In this document: one piece after another, positions 53,101 to 63,945 of the stretch
Position numbering within the stretch: position 1 is the stretch's first letter
Layout of the letters: each line of letters opens with the position of its first letter
Assembly: GCA_022414725.1 (NCBI GenBank)
Contig: CM039463.1
Location: forward strand, 28,225,571 to 28,289,570
DNA: 64,000 nucleotides
Source of the DNA: Microglena sp. YARC
Taxonomy: Eukaryota > Chlorophyta > Chlorophyceae > Chlamydomonadales > Chlamydomonadaceae
Reading direction: 5' to 3'
Made by a program: the position numbers and the translations under genes
Notes under the pieces: model-generated
What the model was told of the DNA's origin: nothing
Database searches by the model: none
What the model saw: the letters and a program-made list of their open reading frames with translations, nothing else

Positions 53101-56100
53101 TGGAAGTGTGTAACTTAATACGCAGTTCAGTAGGGATCATACCAGAATGGAAGTGTGTAACTTAATACGCAGTTCAGTAGGGATCATACCAGAATGGAAG
53201 TGTGTAACTTAATACGCAGTTCAGTAGGGATCATACCAGAATGGAAGTGTGTAACTTAATACGCAGTTCAGTAGGGATCATACCAGAATGGAAGTGTGTA
53301 ACTTAATACGCAGTTCAGTAGGGATCATACCAGAATGGAAGTGTGTAACTTAATACGCAGTTCAGTAGGGATCATACCAGAATGGAAGTGTGTAACTTAA
53401 TACGCAGTTCAGTAGGGATCATACCAGAATGGAAGTGTGTAACTTAATACGCAGTTCAGTAGGGATCATACCAGAATGGAAGTGTGTAACTTAATACGCA
53501 GTTCAGTAGGGATCATACCAGAATGGAAGTGTGTAACTTAATACGCAGTTCAGTAGGGATCATACCAGAATGGAAGTGTGTAACTTAATACGCAGTTCAG
53601 TAGGGATCATACCAGAATGGAAGTGTGTAACTTAATACGCAGTTCAGTAGGGATCATACCAGAATGGAAGTGTGTAACTTAATACGCAGTTCAGTAGGGA
53701 TCATACCAGAATGGAAGTGTGTAACTTAATACGCAGTTCAGTAGGGATCATACCAGAATGGAAGTGTGTAACTTAATACGCAGTTCAGTAGGGATCATAC
53801 CAGAATGGAAGTGTGTAACTTAATACGCAGTTCAGTAGGGATCATACCAGAATGGAAGTGTGTAACTTAATACGCAGTTCAGTAGGGATCATACCAGAAT
53901 GGAAGTGTGTAACTTAATACGCAGTTCAGTAGGGATCATACCAGAATGGAAGTGTGTAACTTAATACGCAGTTCAGTAGGGATCATACCAGAATGGAAGT
54001 GTGTAACTTAATACGCAGTTCAGTAGGGATCATACCAGAATGGAAGTGTGTAACTTAATACGCAGTTCAGTAGGGATCATACCAGAATGGAAGTGTGTAA
54101 CTTAATACGCAGTTCAGTAGGGATCATACCAGAATGGAAGTGTGTAACTTAATACGCAGTTCAGTAGGGATCATACCAGAATGGAAGTGTGTAACTTAAT
54201 ACGCAGTTCAGTAGGGATCATACCAGAATGGAAGTGTGTAACTTAATACGCAGTTCAGTAGGGATCATACCAGAATGGAAGTGTGTAACTTAATACGCAG
54301 TTCAGTAGGGATCATACCAGAATGGAAGTGTGTAACTTAATACGCAGTTCAGTAGGGATCATACCAGAATGGAAGTGTGTAACTTAATACGCAGTTCAGT
54401 AGGGATCATACCAGAATGGAAGTGTGTAACTTAATACGCAGTTCAGTAGGGATCATACCAGAATGGAAGTGTGTAACTTAATACGCAGTTCAGTAGGGAT
54501 CATACCAGAATGGAAGTGTGTAACTTAATACGCAGTTCAGTAGGGATCATACCAGAATGGAAGTGTGTAACTTAATACGCAGTTCAGTAGGGATCATACC
54601 AGAATGGAAGTGTGTAACTTAATACGCAGTTCAGTAGGGATCATACCAGAATGGAAGTGTGTAACTTAATACGCAGTTCAGTAGGGATCATACCAGAATG
54701 GAAGTGTGTAACTTAATACGCAGTTCAGTAGGGATCATACCAGAATGGAAGTGTGTAACTTAATACGCAGTTCAGTAGGGATCATACCAGAATGGAAGTG
54801 TGTAACTTAATACGCAGTTCAGTAGGGATCATACCAGAATGGAAGTGTGTAACTTAATACGCAGTTCAGTAGGGATCATACCAGAATGGAAGTGTGTAAC
54901 TTAATACGCAGTTCAGTAGGGATCATACCAGAATGGAAGTGTGTAACTTAATACGCAGTTCAGTAGGGATCATACCAGAATGGAAGTGTGTAACTTAATA
55001 CGCAGTTCAGTAGGGATCATACCAGAATGGAAGTGTGTAACTTAATACGCAGTTCAGTAGGGATCATACCAGAATGGAAGTGTGTAACTTAATACGCAGT
55101 TCAGTAGGGATCATACCAGAATGGAAGTGTGTAACTTAATACGCAGTTCAGTAGGGATCATACCAGAATGGAAGTGTGTAACTTAATACGCAGTTCAGTA
55201 GGGATCATACCAGAATGGAAGTGTGTAACTTAATACGCAGTTCAGTAGGGATCATACCAGAATGGAAGTGTGTAACTTAATACGCAGTTCAGTAGGGATC
55301 ATACCAGAATGGAAGTGTGTAACTTAATACGCAGTTCAGTAGGGATCATACCAGAATGGAAGTGTGTAACTTAATACGCAGTTCAGTAGGGATCATACCA
55401 GAATGGAAGTGTGTAACTTAATACGCAGTTCAGTAGGGATCATACCAGAATGGAAGTGTGTAACTTAATACGCAGTTCAGTAGGGATCATACCAGAATGG
55501 AAGTGTGTAACTTAATACGCAGTTCAGTAGGGATCATACCAGAATGGAAGTGTGTAACTTAATACGCAGTTCAGTAGGGATCATACCAGAATGGAAGTGT
55601 GTAACTTAATACGCAGTTCAGTAGGGATCATACCAGAATGGAAGTGTGTAACTTAATACGCAGTTCAGTAGGGATCATACCAGAATGGAAGTGTGTAACT
55701 TAATACGCAGTTCAGTAGGGATCATACCAGAATGGAAGTGTGTAACTTAATACGCAGTTCAGTAGGGATCATACCAGAATGGAAGTGTGTAACTTAATAC
55801 GCAGTTCAGTAGGGATCATACCAGAATGGAAGTGTGTAACTTAATACGCAGTTCAGTAGGGATCATACCAGAATGGAAGTGTGTAACTTAATACGCAGTT
55901 CAGTAGGGATCATACCAGAATGGAAGTGTGTAACTTAATACGCAGTTCAGTAGGGATCATACCAGAATGGAAGTGTGTAACTTAATACGCAGTTCAGTAG
56001 GGATCATACCAGAATGGAAGTGTGTAACTTAATACGCAGTTCAGTAGGGATCATACCAGAATGGAAGTGTGTAACTTTATACGCAGTTCAGTAGGGATCA

Positions 56101-57968
56101 TACCAGAATGGAAGTGTGTAACTTAATACGCAGTTCAGTAGGGATCATACCAGAATGGAAGTGTGTAACTTAATACGCAGTTCAGTAGGGATCATACCAG
56201 AATGGAAGTGTGTAACTTAATACGCAGTTCAGTAGGGATCATACCAGAATGGAAGTGTGTAACTTAATACGCAGTTCAGTAGGGATCATACCAGAATGGA
56301 AGTGTGTAACTTATACGCAGTTCAGTAGGGATCATACCAGAATGGAAGTGTGTAACTTAATACGCAGTTCAGTAGGGATCATACCAGAATGGAAGTGTGT
56401 AACTTAATACGCAGTTCAGTAGGGATCATACCAGAATGGAAGTGTGTAAGAATGGAAGTGTGTAACTTAATACGCAGTTCAGTAGGGATCATACCAGAAT
56501 GGAAGTGTGTAACTTAATACGCAGTTCAGTAGGGATCATACCAGAATGGAAGTGTGTAACCATACCAGAATGGAAGTGTGTAACTTAATACGCAGTTCAG
56601 TAGGGATCATACCAGAATGGAAGTGTGTAACTTAATACGCAGTTCAGTAGGGATCATACCAGAATGGAAGTGTGTAACTTAATACGCAGTTCAGTAGGGA
56701 TCATACCAGAATGGAAGTGTGTAACTTAATACGCAGTTCAGTAGGGATCATACCAGAATGGAAGTGTGTAACTTAATACGCAGTTCAGTAGGGATCATAC
56801 CAGAATGGAAGTGTGTAACTTAATACGCAGTTCAGTAGGGATCATACCAGAATGGAAGTGTGTAACTTAATACGCAGTTCAGTAGGGATCATACCAGAAT
56901 GGAAGTGTGTAACTTAATACGCAGTTCAGTAGGGATCATACCAGAATGGAAGTGTGTAACTTAATACGCAGTTCAGTAGGGATCATACCAGAATGGAAGT
57001 GTGTAACTTAATACGCAGTTCAGTAGGGATCATACCAGAATGGAAGTGTGTAACTTAATACGCAGTTCAGTAGGGATCATACAGAATGGAAGTGTGTAAC
57101 TTAATACGCAGTTCAGTAGGGATCATACCAGAATGGAAGTGTGTGCAGTTCAGTAGGGATCATACCAGAATGGAAGTGTGTAACTTAATACGCAGTTCAG
57201 TAGGGATCATACCAGAATGGAAGTGTGTAACTTTATACGCAGTTCAGTAGGGATCATACCAGAATGGAAGTGTGTAACTTAATACGCAGTTCAGTAGGGA
57301 TCATACCAGAATGGAAGTGTGTAACTTTATACGCAGTTCAGTAGGGATCATACCAGAATGGAAGTGTGTAACTTAATACGCAGTTCAGTAGGGATCATAC
57401 CAGAATGGAAGTGTGTAACTTAATACGCAGTTCAGTAGGGATCATACCAGAATGGAAGTGTGTAATACGCAGTTCAGTAGGGATCATACCAGAATGGAAG
57501 TGTGTAACTTAATACGCAGTTCAGTAGGGATCATACCAGAATGGAAGTGTGTAACTTAATACGCAGTTCAGTAGGGATCATACCAGAATGGAAGTGTGTA
57601 ACTTAATACGCAGTTCAGTAGGGATCATACCAGAATGGAAGTGTGTAACTTAATACGCAGTTCAGTAGGGATCATACCAGAATGAAAGTGTGTAACTTAA
57701 TACGCAGTTCAGTAGGGATCATACCAGAATGGAAGTGTGTGACTATATATGCAGTTCAGTAGGGATCATACCAGAATGGAAGTGTGTAACTATATATGCA
57801 GTTCAGTAGGGATCATACCAGAATGGAAGTGTGTAACTATATATGCAGTTCAGTAGGGATCATACCAGAATGGAAGTGTGTAACTATATATGCAGTTCAG
57901 TAGGGATCATACCAGAATGGAAGTGTGTAACTATATATGCAGTTCAGTAGGGATCATACCAGAATGGA
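38170..57968. repeat. 47-bp satellite array, about 400 copies
   Basis: The unit begins ggaagtgtgtaacttaatac and continues gcagttcagtagggatcataccagaat. Copies are very degenerate from 38,170 to about 38,800, indel-rich to about 43,500, increasingly regular to 48,000, and almost identical from about 48,000 to 56,000. At the right edge (57,737-57,968) the units carry actatatatgcag instead of acttaatacgcag; the same variant is scattered in the left half. There are no spacers, no coding frame is maintained (47 is not divisible by 3) and no genes occur inside. By exon phase the array lies inside a dynein heavy-chain intron. Confidence 0.95.
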
Positions 57969-58180
57969 AAGGTATCTGTTTGCTTACCTCCATATTATTG
58001 TTTGTATGATTTTATTATTATCATTGTTTGTATTGTTTCATTGCAATTGTTTGTAATCTTATATTATCATAGTTTGTATTATTTCAGTATCTCATCAGAT
58101 CTCATACATTTGTTTTTATAATTATTTTTATTAATGAATTGCATTTGTTTGTAGAATTTGTATATCATTGTTTGCTTACC
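57969..58180. other. AT-rich intron spacer
   Basis: About 200 bases of attgtttgtatta-like sequence between the satellite and the exon-border copies. The words tttgcttacct at 57,978 and 58,171 suggest further decayed donor copies. Confidence 0.5.
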
Positions 58181-58440
58181 TCAATAGCTGCTGATGTGAC
58201 CACCAGCAATCCCCTCACGTTCTGCAAGGACTGCATATCCACCAAATGTCCACCAAATGTCCACCAAATTTGATTAAATGTCCGCCAAATTTCACCAAAT
58301 GTCCACCAAATTATTATCATTGTTTGCTTATCTCGATAGCTGCCGATGTGACCACCAGCATGCCCCTCACATTCAGCAAGGACTGCATGTCCACCAACTG
58401 CATGGTAAGGATAGGATAGGATAGGATATGTGTATTGTTT
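58175..58440 (-). repeat. Two copies of the 58,447 exon's donor end
   Basis: Copies at about 58,175-58,250 and 58,330-58,402 contain gcttacctc(a/g)atagctgc, gatgtgaccaccagca and aaggactgcat, as at 58,441-58,510. Each carries a donor plus about 55-70 bases of exon. A ccaccaaatgt minisatellite (58,240-58,310) and a taggata run (58,405-58,432) lie between them. Confidence 0.85.
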
Positions 58441-58446
58441 GCTTAC

Positions 58447-59158
58447 CTCGATCGCTGCCGATGTGACCACCAGCATGCCCCTCACGTTCTGCAAGGACTG
58501 CATGTCTACCAATTTCATAGTAAGTACATCGTACACCACACGTAGCTTGTGCAAGATCCGGTCTGCCGCGTCCAGGGCGTCCTCCTCGAGGGCGATGAGG
58601 CACGTGGCGGCAAGCTTCTGAACACTCTCCACCAGACGCAACCGGATGGACCGACAGTCAACATGGAAGATGCCGAGGTTTACCCCAATAGGCAAGTCCT
58701 CAATGATCTGTGACTCCTGGGCCCGGTACTTCTGAATCAAGACCCTCCAGTCCTCGCGGGTCATCGTCGCCCGGTCCTTGTCTATCTGCTGGCGGACGAT
58801 GAGGGGCTCAGACTTGAGCAAGGGGAGGTATTTTGCGAAGCTGCGGATGAGCGCGTCGCAGCGAGCAACCCCATCTGCGACCACCTCCTGCACTGCGCGC
58901 AGCGCAGATTCTAGAGCTGGCGATTCGTCAGTGAGCACCATAGGCATCTGCAAGTCGGGCAGCACTCGAAAGGGCATGTGATGCAGCTGCGGCGCAATCC
59001 TGTTGGGGCTGCCCGGAGGGGGGTTGTTGGCGGGCGGCTTGATATCTTTAGGTGCCGAGGGGATGACAGACAAGCCTCTGATGGAGTTCACTCCTCGCGC
59101 CACCTCCAAGATGTTCTCTACCAGGCGCACGCCGACCAAGTCCAACGAGGGAGAAAAC
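58447..59158 (-). CDS. Dynein heavy chain exon (fourth in window), tail domain
   Basis: A 712-base exon with acceptor ctgtag just before 59,158 and donor gtaagc after 58,447. One base completes the Lys codon split with the previous exon, then 237 codons follow. The product includes SLDLVGVRLVENILEVARGV, then a long helix-rich region with REDWRVLIQKYRAQESQI, DLPIGVNLGIFHVDCRSIRL and LRVVYDVLTMKLVDMQSLQN. The order and spacing match the axonemal dynein heavy-chain tail: the v-x-P-s-x-x-x-v block, then l-P-x-x-x-x-l-g-x-f-x-v-d-x-x-x-l-r, then the helix with L-x-x-L. The dynein heavy chain is the motor of cilia; the tail binds intermediate chains and docking partners. The host gene is free of frameshifts here. 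Confidence 0.8.
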
Positions 59159-59219
59159 CTACAGAGAAGAAAAAAACAAGAGGGGCAGGGTTAATGGCAG
59201 AGTCAGAGGTGCAGAGAGT

Positions 59220-60085
59220 ACGACAGAAATGCTTCTGATGGAGTTCACTCCTCGCGCCACCTCCAAGATGTTCTCTACCAGGCGCACGCCGACCAAGTCC
59301 AACGAGGGAGAGAACCTACAGAGAAGAAAAAAACAAGAGGGGCAGGGTTAATGGCAGAGTCAGAGGTGCAGAGAGTACGACAGAAATGCTTCTGATGGAG
59401 TTCACTCCTCGCGCCACCTCCAAGATGTTCTCTACCAGGCGCACGCCGACCAAGTCCAACGAGGGAGAGAACCTACAGAGAAGAAAAAAACAAGAGAGGC
59501 AGGGTTAAGGGCAGAGTCAGAGGTGCAGAGAGTACGACAGAAATGCTTCTGATGGAGTTCACTCCTCGCGCCACCTCCAAGATGTTCTCTTCCAAGCGCA
59601 CGCCAACCAAGTCCAAAGAGGGAGAGAACCTACAGAGAACAGATGAGGGGCAGGGGCAGGGCCAGAGGTGCCTAGGATATGACAGACATGCCTCTGGTTG
59701 AATTCACTCCTCACGCCACCTCCAAGATGTTCTCTACCAGGCGCACCCCAACCAAGTCCAAAGAGGGAGAGAACCTACAGAGAACAGATGAGGGGCAGGG
59801 TCAGGGCCAGAAGTGCCTAGGATATGACAGACATGCCTCAGGTTGAATTCACTCCTCACGCCACCTCCAAGATGTTCTCTACCAGGCGCACCCCAACCAA
59901 GTCCAAAGAGGGAGAGAACCTACAGAGAAAAGAAGAGGGGCAGGGTTAGGGGCAGGGTTGGGGTTAGAGGTGCCGAAGATATGGCAGACATGTCTCTGGC
60001 TGAGTTCACTCCTCGTGCCACCTCCAAGATGTTCTCTTCCAGGCGCACGCCAACCAAGTCCAACGAGGGAGAGAACCTACAGGGA
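59220..60085 (-). repeat. Six tandem copies of the exon's acceptor end
   Basis: Copies start near 59,236, 59,394, 59,552, 59,697, 59,841 and 59,998, with a period of about 145-158 bases. Each contains ttcactcctcgcgccacctc, ccaagatgttctct, caggcgcacgcc, aagtccaa(c/a)gagggaga and the acceptor cctacag. They duplicate the first ~85 bases of the exon at 59,158 together with its splice acceptor and the adjacent gaggggcagggt intron text. Confidence 0.9.
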
Positions 60086-60149
60086 ATAAAAGAAGAACAA
60101 GGCCAGGGTCAGGGGCAAGTCCCTTAAGCCTATTTGGCCTACCCCTGGA

Positions 60150-60472
60150 CTGTAACATACATACATACATACATACATACATACATACATACATACAAAC
60201 ATACATACATACATACATACATACATACATACATACATACATACACACGTACATGCATGCATACATACATACATACATACATACATACATACATACATAC
60301 ATACATACATACATACATACACACATACATGCATGCATACATACATACATACATACATACATACATACATACATACATACATACATACATACATACATAC
60401 ATACATACATACATACATACATACATACAGACAGACAGACAGACAGACACACATAATAAGAAGTACATACAT
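60150..60472. repeat. (ATAC)n microsatellite
   Basis: About 280 bases of tetranucleotide catacatacatac with a short cagacagacag run at 60,428-60,447. Apparent frames of Tyr/Ile/His/Thr or Cys/Met/Tyr/Val are repeat artefacts. Confidence 0.95.
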
Positions 60473-60489
60473 ACATAAGCTATGCCTTA

Positions 60490-61330
60490 ATTGATATCGG
60501 AGCCCACAGTATTTAGCTGCAGTTCGATAAGAGCTACGCCCTTTCTTATGTTGAATACTGAAAAGGCACGAAGAACAGAGCAAGAAGCATTCTGCCCTAC
60601 AATTATGAATTCGACTTGCCTAAAGCACGGTAAAATCAAATTCTACAACCCTACAATTGTACGGTAAGCATCCTCATATCTGGCCCCACAGCGTTCAGCT
60701 GCAATTCGATCAGAGCTGTGCCCTTTCTTATGTTGTACACTGGAAAGGCACGAGGCATTCTGCCCCACAATTATGAACTGAACTTGCCTACTGTCAGAGT
60801 TCCTACTGTCAGAGTTCCTACTGTCAGAGTTCCTACTGTCAGAGTTCCCAACGGTGTCATTCTCTCACCTGCAGCACGGTTAAAGCAAATAGTACAACCC
60901 TACACTCGTACGATTAGCCCTACTTGATATCTGGACCCACCACGTTCAGCTGCACTTCGATGAGAGCTGCGCCCTTTCTTCTTTTGCATACTGAAGAGTC
61001 ATGGAGTACATAGCAAGAAGCATTCTGCCCTACAATTATGACCTGAACTTGCCTAAAGCACGGTAGAAGCAAATTCTACAACCCTACAATCGTACAGTTA
61101 GCATCCTCATATCTGGCCCCACAGCGTTCAGCTGCACTTCGATAAGAGCTGTGCCCTTTCTTATTTTGTACACTGAAAAGGCACGAAGCATTCTGCCCCA
61201 CAATTATGAACTGAACTTACCTACAGCACAATAAAAGCAAATTTTACAACCCTTCTCTCGTACGATTAGCCTTACTTGATATCTGGCCCCACCGCGTTCA
61301 GCTGCACTTCGATGAGAGCTGTCCCTTTCT
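60490..61330 (-). repeat. Five tandem copies of the donor end of the 61,464 exon
   Basis: Copies near 60,492, 60,673, 60,926, 61,105 and 61,276 contain tgatatctggccccac, gttcagctgca and ttcgat(a/g)agagctg, followed by cctttctta, the start of an intron-like filler of roughly 130 bases. The true border is at 61,464. Some copies keep the donor-like (a/c)ttac, others do not. A run of four ctactgtcagagttc units sits at 60,788-60,850. Confidence 0.9.
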
Positions 61331-61463
61331 TATGTTGTACACTTAAAAGGCACGAGGCACATAGCAAGAAGCATTCTGCCCTACAATTATGAACTGAACA
61401 CGCCTACAGAACGGTTAGGTAAAAGCAAATTGTACAACCATACACTCGTACGATTAGTCTTAC

Positions 61464-61740
61464 TTGATATCTGCCCCCACCGCGTTCAGCTGCACTTCGA
61501 TGAGAGCTGTCCCCTTGTAGCTTGGGCTTGTATACAGCCTGAGGCCGGTTGCGTAGTTGGCCAAGTTCTGAGCCAACCAGGAGCAGAGAGTGTTGTGTAG
61601 CATGACGTTGGTGAGGCCGGCGAGGCGCACAAGGTTATCGATGTTGAAGGGCCTTGCTTGCCGTACACTGCTGCCGTCATTGACGCCAAAGGCTCCGTAC
61701 TTGAGCAGCAAATGCTGCTGTGGGGGAGCCTTGTTGTACA
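61464..61740 (-). CDS. Dynein heavy chain exon (third in window)
   Basis: 277 bases: acceptor cttcacag before 61,740, then two bases that finish a Met codon, 91 codons, and two bases of a Lys codon before the donor gtaag. The product includes NKAPPQQHLLLKYGAFGVND, FNIDNLVRLAGLTNVMLHNT and KGTALIEVQLNAVGADI. Together with the start of the next exon (FSPSLDLVGVRLVENILEV) this reproduces the dynein-tail pattern l-f-x-V-x-v-x-L then v-x-f-x-P-s-x-x-x-i. Phase agreement with both neighbours (1+2 and 2+1) is strong support for the gene model. Confidence 0.75.
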
Positions 61741-61804
61741 CTGTGAAGAAAAGGATGGGGGACAGGAGGGGCAGGGGGGGGGCAGTCAGGGAGGGGATGT
61801 TGAT

Positions 61805-61912
61805 GTCCAAGGGCTTCTCTTGCCGTCCACTGCTATCGTTGTTGGCAACAGAGGCTCCGTACTTGAGTAGCAGACGCGACGGAGGGGATCTTTGTACACT
61901 GTGAAGAAAAGG
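61805..61912 (-). repeat. Copy of the 61,740 exon's acceptor end
   Basis: It repeats cttgccgtccactgct, ggctccgtacttgag and ttgtacactgtgaagaaaag from 61,660-61,755, including the acceptor. Between the true border and this copy lies G-rich filler (ggggacaggaggggcagggg); the same kind of filler follows it at 61,913-61,990. Confidence 0.85.
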
Positions 61913-61994
61913 GGGGAGGGGAAGAGAGGGGGGGGGAGGGGGGGAAGTCTGGGAGGGACAGTACTGGAGGGGAAGAAAGGGGGGAATGATATCT

Positions 61995-62170
61995 GTATGA
62001 GACTAGTTCCTACATTTATGAGACTTGTTCTTAGATTTATTCCTACATTTATGAGACTTGTTCTTATATGTATTCCCATATTTATGAGACTTGTTCTTAT
62101 CTTTATTCCTACATTTATGAGACTTGTTCTTATATGTATTCCTATATTTATGAGACTTATTCTTAGAGCA
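61995..62170. repeat. 33-bp minisatellite, about five copies
   Basis: The unit is close to gagacttgttcttatatgta plus ttcctatatttat. It is related to the array at 62,448-62,767, and a similar 3' word (ttagagcaagc) follows both arrays. Confidence 0.85.
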
Positions 62171-62447
62171 AGCCTAATTTGTGGGGAACGGCAACTAATA
62201 TTAGTGTTTGAAAAACTAATATTAACTAATATTATAATAGTGTCACAATAATATTAGTTTTTCAAATAAATTTGAAATTCTGGTGAAACGGCTCGTCCGA
62301 CTAATATTATATCATATTATATCATATTATTTATTCACAAATATAATATAACATAGCCGACCCTACTCATATGTAATATATATGTCTGAAGTGGGGAATG
62401 TCAGCGATTAAATTAACAAATAGCAAATGCCTCCTTCAACATGTGAC

Positions 62448-62775
62448 ATGCTACATGTATGATACTTGTTCTTATATGTATTGCTACATGTATGATACTT
62501 GTTCTTATATGTATTGCTACATGTATGATACTTGTTCTTATATGTATTGCTACATGTATGATACTTGTTCTTATATGTATTGCTACATGTATGATACTTG
62601 TTCTTATATGTATTGCTACATGTATGATACTTGTTCTTACATGTATTGCTACATGTATGATACTTGTTCTTATATGTATTGCTACATGTATGATACTTGT
62701 TCTTATATGTATTGCTACATGTATGATACTTGTTCTTATATGTATTCCTATGTGTATGATACTTGTTTTTAGAGC
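62448..62775. repeat. 33-bp minisatellite, about ten copies
   Basis: The unit is tgctacatgtatgatacttg plus ttcttatatgtat. Because 33 is a multiple of three, all frames stay open and give artefact ORFs. A (TA)n run (62,784-62,812) follows. Confidence 0.9.
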
Positions 62776-62779
62776 AAGG

Positions 62780-62799
<20 letters not shown>

Positions 62800-62817
<18 letters not shown>

Positions 62818-62940
62818 GGGGAATGTCAGGGATTAAATTAACAAATAACAACTGCCTCCTTTAACCCAGTGTGACTTCCTCTTCAGACTGCCAGCAAAGT
62901 TTGCTTCAGCGGTGTCCATCAGGATATTGGCAAGGTATGT
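62800..62940 (-). repeat. Copy of the 63,030 exon's donor end
   Basis: 62,861-62,935 repeats taacccagtgtgactt, agactg and tttgcttcagcggtgtccatc from 63,013-63,080. The copy's donor is altered (ttcctc in place of ttactc), so it probably does not splice. The leader gtggggaatgtcaggga matches 62,960-62,985 and 62,392-62,405. Confidence 0.85.
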
Positions 62941-63029
62941 CATATATATATACATATATATGGCAGTGGGGAAGGTCAGCAATACAATTGAAAAATTACT
63001 TGTGTCTCCTATAACCCAGTGTGACTTAC

Positions 63030-63322
63030 TCTCCAGACTGTTAGCGAAGTTAGCTTCAGCAGTGTCCATCAGGATATTAGCGAGGTGCTTGATGATGCGG
63101 AAATGCAGGTCCTCTAGTTCTGACTCCCTCACCCCCTCCTGGACGTTGAGCAGGGTGACTAGGTGCACAGTCTCAGCCAACGGCTCTTGAGGATTCAAAG
63201 TGGCGTGGTCTCCCAAGCGGCGTCGGGACTTGAGGTACATGATGAGGCGGGCCGATTCGCTCATGGGAGATGCGGTACGGTAGATCCCGCGTAGGGGCAG
63301 TTCGTTCAAGCCAAACATGTCT
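63030..63322 (-). CDS. Dynein heavy chain exon (second in window)
   Basis: 293 bases with acceptor ccaccag before 63,322 and donor gtaagt after 63,030: one base, 97 codons, one base. The product includes MFGLNELPLRGIYRTASPMS, ARLIMYLKSRRRLGDHATLN and IIKHLANILMDTAEANFANS. I assign it to the dynein gene from splice phase, strand and order; the peptide alone is not diagnostic to me. Confidence 0.65.
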
Positions 63323-63344
63323 CTGGTGGGGGAAGTGGGCAGGG

Positions 63345-63500
63345 GGGTGAGAGGGTGGGTGGGAGGGTGAGTGGGTGGCGGAAGTGGGCAGGTGTATGTG
63401 TGGGTGGGTGAGAGGGTGGGTGGGTGGGTGAGTGGGTGGGTAAGAGGGTGAGTGGGTGGGTGAGAGGGTGAGTGGGAGGGTGGGAGGGAGAGAGGGAGGG
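63345..63500. repeat. GGGTGGGTGA-type minisatellite
   Basis: About 150 bases of gtgggtgagagggtgg sequence directly upstream of the exon acceptor. The pyrimidine-rich minus strand may act as its polypyrimidine tract. Confidence 0.85.
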
Positions 63501-63502
63501 GA

Positions 63503-63575
63503 CTTGAGGTACTTGATGAGACGGGCAGATTCGCTCGTAGGAGAAGTGGTACGGTAGATCCCGCGTAGCGCCAGG
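63503..63575 (-). repeat. Internal copy of the 63,322 exon
   Basis: It repeats cttgaggtac, ttgatgag(a/g)cggg, gattcgctc and ggtacggtagatcccgcgta of 63,231-63,300 with several differences. The copy lacks the exon's first 20 bases and acceptor. Confidence 0.8.
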
Positions 63576-63594
63576 CTATTTGTTTACTCCGGGC

Positions 63595-63945
63595 TATAAC
63601 ATACATACACATACGCACATACACACATACGCACAGACACACATACCCACACACACACACATACACACATATACACACCTGCTACAGATGTCAAGCATGT
63701 AGTGGTGTGCCTGGTGCCAAGCATTCAGCAAGCGGGGGTCAGCACACATACACACATACACACACGCACATGCACACACACACACACCTGCTACAGAGGT
63801 CTAGAAAGCGGGGGTCGGCTATGAGCACACATAGACACATTGACACACACATACACACATATACACACCTGCTGCAGATGTCCAGAATGTGCGACATGTA
63901 TACACCCATACTTAGACACACACACATGCACACACACATACACAC
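63595..63945 (-). repeat. CA-rich tract with three copies of the upstream exon's donor end
   Basis: Copies at 63,677-63,740, 63,787-63,816 and 63,868-63,895 of cacacctgct(a/g)cagatgtc and, in the first, agcatgtagtggtg and caagcattcagcaagc. They resemble the true border at 63,946 and are separated by cacacatacacac sequence. Confidence 0.85.

Noticed and set aside
38170..57968. CRISPR-like array
   Set aside because: The 47-bp units abut with no spacers and the setting is a eukaryotic intron; it is a satellite.
60006..60583. ORFs of 67-168 codons (Tyr/Ile/His or Cys/Met/Val repeats)
   Set aside because: They are translations of the ATAC microsatellite in all frames.
62398..62851. ORFs of 123-147 codons over the 33-bp minisatellite
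   Set aside because: The unit length is a multiple of three and lacks stops on both strands, so open frames are automatic.
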